A DNA stretch of 64,000 bases, from positions 62,001 through 126,000 of the forward strand of contig JAQFVV010000565.1 of assembly GCA_028023455.1 (NCBI GenBank), written 5' to 3'. The notes below the pieces were generated by a model. That model did not search any database. It saw only the letters and a program-made list of their open reading frames with translations, and was not told the origin of the DNA. Position 1 is the first letter of the stretch. Every line of letters begins with the position of its first letter. The DNA comes from Epiperipatus broadwayi (taxonomy: Eukaryota > Onychophora > Udeonychophora > Euonychophora > Peripatidae). The position numbers and the translations under genes are program-made. Shown in pieces: positions 57,457-64,000 of this stretch.

Positions 57457-57830
57457 GTTGTTTCTGGAATCATAAAAGCTGCTTTCCCCTCAGAAAGTTT
57501 GGGATTAATACCTGCTGTTAACTATCCCAATAATTTACATTATCTTTATAGTTATTTCCAGAATCATAAAATCTGGCCCTTTCCCCGAAGGTTTAGAATT
57601 CTCTGCACTATATTAGAGATAAGCGCGTTAACTATCCAAATACCGTCAAGCATTAGTGGTCGAGAAATCAGCGACTGCTGCTTTACAAGCAGTTGTCCCA
57701 GGTTAACGGGTTCGCTTCCCGGCTGATGCTATGACATATGAGAAAAAAAAATCTATCCCGATAACAATTATACGATCTTTAGGTCTGCTTCCAGAAATAA
57801 CAAAAACGTTTTTTTCAACCATGTTGTATA
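57442..57830 (-). repeat. tRNA-like tandem repeat, right part
   Basis: It continues the 56.0-kb array: 'tgatctttatagttgtttctggaatcataaaa', 'ggtttagaattctctgcactatattagagataagcgcgttaactatcc'. A SINE interrupts it at 57650-57750, after which 'cgataacaattatacgatctttagg' resumes the unit. Confidence 0.75.
57650..57750 (+). repeat. tRNA-derived SINE (TAC-loop type) in the array
   Basis: This copy has the best fold of the family. The acceptor GCATTAG pairs with CTGATGC, the D stem GTCG with CGAC, and the anticodon stem GCTGC with GCAGT around TTTACAA. The T stem CGGG pairs with CCCG around TTCGCTT. The variable region is about 14 nt, longer than in a normal class I tRNA. The shared tail 'atgacatatgag' and A8 follow. 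Probably a mobile copy rather than a tRNA gene. Confidence 0.88.
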
Positions 57831-57834
57831 TATT

Positions 57835-58440
57835 AATTTAGATACAAGTGCTTGAGTGCTTACAGGTAAAAAGTTTATTTTAATTGAGATTTAAGCCGAA
57901 CAATCCGTGTTGAATAATATATATTATCGATTAAAACTGACAAACTATTTTTTCTAATTTATTGTAAAGTCATTTGACAATCTCTGAAACCTAATAAGAC
58001 TTTTCCTCTGTATATTACAGATAATTCACTCCTTCAATTAAGAAAAGTTTTAATTAATAACTTTTCTGGCTGGATCATAGTGTCAGAGGAGTGTACTTAG
58101 TTTTAAAGCGCCATTAGTTGAGTGAAGATTAATTATTTCTTTAAATGATATCTTGAAAGAATTCGGACTATGGCGAGCCTTTAATAACAAACAGATGCAG
58201 AAAGAATTCTGGAAAGACTGTCAAATCATAAAATAATAAATGTGTAAAATCTTTTTTTTTAAATAAAAAAGGTCCTTAGTGCTATACATTAATTTTAAGT
58301 AAAAAGTCTGTTTTTGGGAAATATAACGCAGTGTTACATATAAAAATAATAGTTTTTGTTGATAAACCAACAATTTCCATGTGATTATTTTAAAAGCATT
58401 TGCTATTAAAGCAATAATTTAATCTACTAAACATCAGATC
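57835..58440. other. No gene recognised
   Basis: AT-rich, no supported feature. Confidence 0.5.
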
Positions 58441-58467
58441 CATATAATGTATCATCATCATCGTCGT

Positions 58468-58625
58468 CATTTTCAGCTATTATTTATCCCTGCAGAATAT
58501 CTCCAGGTTCGTCCATCTCCGATCTCTAGCCTCTCTTCTCGACCCCAACCCAGCACACTTCCTTATTTCATCTATTCATCTCCTATGTGACCTCTTTCTA
58601 AGTCTTTTACAATGTCTTAGCAACT
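58468..58625 (-). pseudogene. LINE ORF2 extreme C-terminus fragment
   Basis: The minus strand reads approximately RLRKRSHRR-stop-IDEIRKCAGLG...EARDRRWTNLEIFCRD, the conserved tail of many LINE ORF2 proteins. It needs one frameshift. It matches the 41.2-41.4 kb fragment in pattern. Confidence 0.65.
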
Positions 58626-58669
58626 AGTTTAAATATACTGTATATACTTGATTAATAATAATAAAGATA

Positions 58670-58870
58670 ATAGTGACCACTCCGAGTATAAGGACCTCGA
58701 ATCCATTCCAGAGCATATCCGGTGCTCAGACTTGTGAATTCTCAAGAAATGAAGCCATTTAATTATTTTACTTTTATGAATTTAGGTAATGGTATTATAA
58801 TCACATGCTCAGACTTGTTTCTGGTCATTGGCTTTCTTAACTAAGGAGACGAATTTGAACCCTAACAAAC
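58670..58870 (+). repeat. R8-related repeat, single diverged unit
   Basis: 'gacctcgaatccattccagagcatatccggtgctcagacttgtgaattctcaagaaatgaagccatttaattatttt' parallels the 34-kb array unit, including a B-box-like 'tcgaatccatt'. Confidence 0.65.
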
Positions 58871-58879
58871 GTATTTGTG

Positions 58880-61250
58880 TATGAATTTTAAGTTATTAGC
58901 GTGACCGGAAAAGATTTAAAGTGATTAGATTAAGAGTAATTCTTATTATCATTAAATAAAAAATAACTGCAAATGAGCCTGAGGATGTGGGGATAGCATT
59001 AAGGTCTCTTGTTCATTGGTTATTCAAGCTTACAATAGATGGCTCTGTAACAGGGTTTAAAAATTATTACTTCTAACGGCATTCATTGAATATAAGCAGA
59101 TGGAATCATGTGATATTTTATAATACACACATTACATTATCAATGTTTACTGTCTGAAAAAGGTTGGCTATAGGCCCATTTATGCAAACCATTATTGATA
59201 AAATTATATTATTTTAAAAATATACCTAGGCCAGCATATAATATTTAGAAGCATATCATTAATGAATATGAAATTTCAATATAAATTAATCAAATTTTAC
59301 AATTTGCCAATTAAAACACACCTCTATGTTCATCTAAACATTTGTCTACCTATTCATTTGTTCAATTGACTTTCTAGCCACATTTCAATCTATTTTTTCA
59401 CCCAATTCATCCAACCATTGATTTATTTATCTAAGTAATCAAAAACTAACCTTCAATATCCCATTATAGCGATAAGATCTCTAATTTTACTTAATAACTA
59501 TTACTATAGAACTTATATGTTGTTTCTTTATGTATTATTTTTCAATTAAAGATAACTAAATACTCATTTACCAACCATTAGCTGGATGATTGGATGGTTA
59601 TAAACATCCTACAAGAAAAAAATTTCTAAACTTGTTTTCAAAGTCATACCTGGATTCAAATGCTAAATTATAAGCCCTGTAATCTGATGTGTTAATTCTT
59701 TGACTATCAGAATATACATAACGTATACACATAACATTCTATACAATTGTTCAAATAGGAAATGCTATTATAATAAATGTTATACATTCTCATTTAGCAT
59801 TTGATAATACACATAATTAGAAAGTGATGTGCTCCTTACTAAAGTCTCTTTACTTATAAAGACAATTATTTTGAATAATTAAACCAGGGGTTGTTTAATA
59901 TTAATCAATCTAATTATTTATTGTAAGGTATTTATTGAACATATTAATCAAGAAATTCCTTCTTATTTTTAAACTTTGTCACAAACATTTAAATGAAAAA
60001 TATGCAAATATTAGGAATCACAATTAAAAATATATATATAATTTTATATAATCGTTCATTTAGTAAATGCTGTTATACTAAATGACATACATTCCCACTA
60101 CAACCAATCAACAGCATTCTGTTTTATGGACAGATTCAGAGAGCAGTCACATCACACATTTCTCCATTTCTCTACTCTGTTCTTTTATTGCCGAGTTTTC
60201 AATTCCATGCATCTCATCTCCTCCCATCTCTTATATCAACCAGCAATGACAATTTTTTGTCTTTCTTTTTATTTCCATCCACCATTTCTTACAGAACAAC
60301 TTTCATTAAACTACTATTTCTTCCTAATATATGTCTAATCCAGTTTTTCTTTTCTCTATATAATTTTTCTCAATCAATTTTCCGTTTTTCATTTACTCTT
60401 TTCAAAACTGCATTTGTAATTTTATTCATTCAATTAATTTTTTTCATCCTTCTCCATGATCACATCACAAAGACTTCCAAATAGTCCCTAATTTTTTATT
60501 CACTTTTCACATTTTACAACCTTAGAATAGTGATCTCCACATATATAATTTTAATTAAACTTTTTCTTAATTCCTTAATTCTCCCACTTAGCATTCGATA
60601 ATATATATAGTAAGAGGCAGACCACTTCTTTATTAAGTAAACTAAAACCAAATGCCCCCCCCCCTAAAAAAGACTTTCATCACATATAATCTCATATAAA
60701 AAAAATAAACATTTTACAAATATTTTTCAAAATAATTATAAATAATCTGTAAAGAAATATATATTAATTTTTAAATCTAAGCAAAAAAAATAAGCACTCT
60801 AAAATGTTTTCACAAGTGCTATTGGATATGAGAACAAAGAAACTACCAATCAGTGCCATTGTTAGTTTATCTGTGTGATGTGATATGATGATGTGATGTA
60901 CTAGGCTTCTCTGTACAGTACTGACATCTTGAGATTTTTTTGTGAATTAATAAATCAATATTATTTAAGTACAGTTTTGGTCATCAAATGAATGTGAAAC
61001 TGGTAACAAATGCTAAAAATAGCCACAGATAAGTAAATATAAGCCAAACCAACTGAAGCAACATCAGCATTACCACCATTTTGCAATCAAAACTCTGAAA
61101 AAAGTAATTGTGTACTGAATAAATTATGTAACTTTTTTTGCCATTTACTTCGGGTACAGTACAAGTTGCAATGCTGATTACACTATAAAAATATTGAATA
61201 AAAATTAGATAAATATTAATTTTTATTAAGCACAATGTCAGTATGTAATA
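58880..61250. other. No gene recognised
   Basis: AT-rich. Pyrimidine-rich 60120-60480 gives two overlapping hydrophobic, Phe/Leu/Ser-rich frames (70 and 98 codons) without recognised motifs; I do not support them as genes. 60880-60965 belongs to the minor repeat also seen at 7.9 and 51.9 kb. Confidence 0.45.
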
Positions 61251-61254
61251 CTTA

Positions 61255-61749
61255 AATAAGGCTATAACCTTAGTACATACACCGTGAGTGCTTAATTTAT
61301 TACAAGACAGACCTCTACAAATTTAAACACAAGATTCGACATTATAAAGGCAAAAGTAACCCACTCTTATCTTCAACCTATTTTTTTAATTATACAGGCA
61401 AATCTAAAGAATTTTGATGTAGGAGCATGAAGATAATAAATTATTCACTGATTAAGACTACTATTTCGGTTAAATATTAACAATCATGAAATCTTTCGAT
61501 TTACAACAAGTTAATAGTCAGATCTTAAATTTAAAAATATTTTGAATCAATCTAAAGTTGTAAATTAGCTTCACGCTCCCAAATCAAAATGCTTTAGATT
61601 TACCTATATACTTAGAAAAATAGGTTGAAGATAACAGTGGGCCACTCTTGTCTTTATAAAGTCGAATCTTGCATTTAGATTTGTAGAGGTCTCTCTTGCA
61701 ATAAATTAAGCACACAAGGCACATGTACTAAGGTTATATAGGCTTATTT
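61255..61749. repeat. R10 inverted repeat, ~175-bp arms
   Basis: The left arm (about 61255-61430: 'aataaggctataaccttagtacat', 'aatttattacaag', 'acctctacaaat', 'gattcgac-tttataaag', 'cttcaaccta', 'aaatctaaag') is complementary to the right arm (about 61569-61749) with many point differences and small gaps. The centre is about 140 bp of AT-rich DNA. An old fold-back element. Confidence 0.85.
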
Positions 61750-61754
61750 AGAAA

Positions 61755-63770
61755 TTAAATAAGTAAATTATGAAATAAATACATCTTATTTTTAATTATA
61801 TTATAAATAAATTTTGTTATTATACTTTTTTCTTAGAATGAATTATCACTATTGTATTTTATATGGAGTCATTACTTTTATGATGTCAACATACTATGAT
61901 ATTATCTGTCCTTATAAGATGGCTGCCATTAAAAAAATGGAAGCTATTTTTTAAAAATTGGTGAACTTTTTTTTTAAGTTTTGCTATAGTGCATAGATGA
62001 TTATTAATTGAATTAGCAAATGCAAATTGATGATAACTGATATAAAAAATTATTAAAAAAATCATCATATGTGGTGAAAAAAATGTAAAGTCACTTTTAG
62101 GTATTTTATATCTAAAATAAGTTTATATACTATCTAAATATGTATATGTATGTCAAAATTACCCTCAATTCACAACTCAACCAGACTAAACAAAAAAATA
62201 AACACAAGCAGACTTAAGTGTAAAGAACTATAAAATAACATATATTTAAACTAAACATTACCCACAATTCCACTTATATCCCATACACTATTCATATTAA
62301 AATAGCATTTAAATAAGTTAATTGCTTCAGAATCATAAATTTTTAATAATAAAGATTTTTTAATTCTTTTTTCATTTCATTTTTCTCAAAAAAAAACAAC
62401 CTTCGCCTCATAAAAATTAATAGTGTTGTGGTATCTTTTTCATATATATATATATATCCATCCATAAATATATGTATAATATAATGGAAATTTATAACAA
62501 TTGACATATAAATATTTAAATATGAGGCAATATCTGTTATATTTTTATATTAGAAATAATCAGTCACTATCAGATGTTAATGGCCAATAATCAATAAAAA
62601 AACTGTAAAGGTTTCCAGCATTCAAAAGGGCTATCTCTTCCAAATGCAATCTCTTGCTATTGTATAGAGACTAAAGAATTCAGTATTTATTTACAATTTA
62701 AGGAAAGAAAGTTAATGACCTTCTTAGAAGTAATAGACTGATCCACTGATCAGTTTGATCTTATGAATTAATAATTTTTTTAACAGGTGCAATTGTTTAA
62801 TCTTTTAATTATATAGAAATAGTTGTTACATTTTCATATTAAAAGAACATATGTGTATATTTTCATTGTTTTATTATTTTTATTAAACATATTTAAGAAT
62901 GAAAGGTGATGAGTAGATGTGTATTTGTATGACTAATTAAAGAAATGTGGATTAATTATATAAAAATATGCATTATTTATATCAAAAGGATCCACATTAA
63001 ATAGGTTAAAACTTTACAAAAGTTAAACATACTTTTCTACTATGGAATTCAATCACATGACATGGAGTCATGTGATAAAGTCATGTGACAAAGGCCAAAA
63101 ATACTTACTTTTTTATTAAAAAGAATTATACCCCACATTTAGAAACATTAATAAATTTTCCTTTGAAAGATTAAAAAGAAATTGTTCATATTTTGTTTTG
63201 AACTATAAAAACTTTGTTAAAAGAAAAAAAAAGAAATATTTGTTGTAATTCAAAGATTATGATTATAATTTATTTATTTATATGAAATCAGTTGGAAAGT
63301 TGTAGGCAGAGAACTCAATTCAATTTCGTTCAGTTATCTAGAATAAAATGTATATTTCTTTTATTTTGCTCAGTGAGGAATGAAAGTTTGTGATTTCATT
63401 TTAAAACTAAATATTAATTAAATATCACCTGACCTCACCTTGCAATTTAATAAAGATTAAAAAGAAAATGTATTTTTAATTAATTTTATTTTATGCTGTT
63501 AAACAAAAAGATCATAGTTAAAACAAACATTAAAACTTATATAAAAAATTATAAACAAATTTCATAATATTATTTGAGGGATTTTTTCTTCCTCTATTTT
63601 TTTTTCTTATTTTTTTGATTCAACTATATTATATTAAATATCAATATCATTAAATCACATTAGAATGTACTTAATATATATAAAATCTTGTAATTAAATA
63701 TTAATAAATACAATAAAAATGTATATAATATTTTGTTTAAATGGCATGTTGTTATTAAATTAGTAATGAC
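61755..63770. other. No gene recognised
   Basis: AT-rich. Around 63052-63092 there are three closely spaced copies of 'catgtga' or 'tcacatga', the motif seen at fold-back ends. No gene seen. Confidence 0.5.
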
Positions 63771-63775
63771 TTGAA

Positions 63776-63856
63776 AGGTAGCTGCACCTTACTATTACCT
63801 TCAGACAGCCAATAGCTGTTAAACAGCGGTCTGAGGAGTGATCAGGCCTAGACAAA
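63776..63856. other. GC-richer stem-loop-forming segment
   Basis: It contains 'cagac...gtctg' (63810 and 63830 region) around the palindrome 'agctgttaaacagc', then 'gtgatcaggcctagac'. It shares 'gtgatcaggcc' with 18532. Function unknown. Confidence 0.35.
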
Positions 63857-64000
63857 AAAATATTATTTACATACATTGCTGATAACTTATATTAACATCT
63901 AGAAAATTGTGGTGTAGTAAATCTAAGATTTTGTGCTGTAATATCGTAAATTAATAACTCAGTGAGTAATAAATGTATATGTTTATATATTCATGCTTTC

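Noticed and set aside
60126-60484. Two overlapping frames of 70 and 98 codons
   Set aside because: A pyrimidine-rich stretch gives Phe/Ser/Leu-rich frames in two phases at once, typical of composition rather than coding.

Overview
The window looks like AT-rich (roughly 70-75% A+T by eye), repeat-dense, gene-poor DNA from an invertebrate animal. I see no bacterial-style operons or ribosome binding sites, no rRNA gene, no CRISPR array and no intact host gene. Coding sequence is limited to 5'-truncated or decayed retrotransposon and transposon ORFs. Other animal-genome signs are tRNA-derived SINEs with A-rich tails, a Penelope-like GIY-YIG endonuclease, Tc1/mariner and hAT remnants, and many microsatellites. 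I could not assign a species; an AT-rich mollusc, cnidarian, arthropod or similar would all fit.

Layout. 1-2.8 kb is plain AT-rich DNA. 2.8-4.1 kb has a palindromic copy of a dispersed repeat I call R1, abutting a minus-strand LINE reverse transcriptase remnant. 4.4-5.5 kb is a tandem array of about 205-225 bp units. 6.2 kb has a tRNA-Gly-like SINE, 7.1-7.9 kb a minus-strand LINE ORF2 tail, 9.4-10.2 kb a hAT remnant, and 10.6-11.4 kb another R1 copy plus a hairpin. 15.2-18.7 kb holds GC-richer, promoter-like islands. 18.7-19.6 kb holds R1 copies, one split by a perfect 138-bp hairpin with a 9-bp target duplication. 19.8-20.1 kb has a minus-strand reading frame that looks like a real, unrecognised exon. 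22.0-22.9 kb has a Penelope-like EN domain followed by a tRNA-headed repeat with a hammerhead-like core. 28.1-29.5 kb is a complete but dead mariner-family element carrying a nested SINE. 30-33 kb and 35-38 kb are fold-back repeats. 33.8-34.8 kb is a tandem array with tRNA-like promoter boxes. 43.0-44.2 kb is a LINE 3' end with a 274-codon open frame and a long AAT microsatellite tail. 47.4-50.1 kb is the most interesting object: a roughly 2.7-kb fold-back element with long inverted arms around a decayed ~600-codon gene, itself split by a smaller member of the same family. 52.7-53.7 kb holds three consecutive tandem arrays. 56-57.8 kb is a tRNA-like tandem array interrupted by a 1.08-kb palindromic R1 element with a 15-bp target duplication. 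58.9-64 kb is mostly plain, except an inverted repeat at 61.3-61.7 kb.

The unifying theme is palindromes. At least ten fold-back or hairpin elements from several families (R1, R2, R3, R7 and others) lie in 64 kb. Where insertion sites can be reconstructed, target duplications are 9, 14 or 15 bp. The 14-15 bp class is longer than usual for cut-and-paste fold-back transposons and closer to what retroposition leaves. Family names R1-R10 are my own labels, built only from copies compared inside this window.
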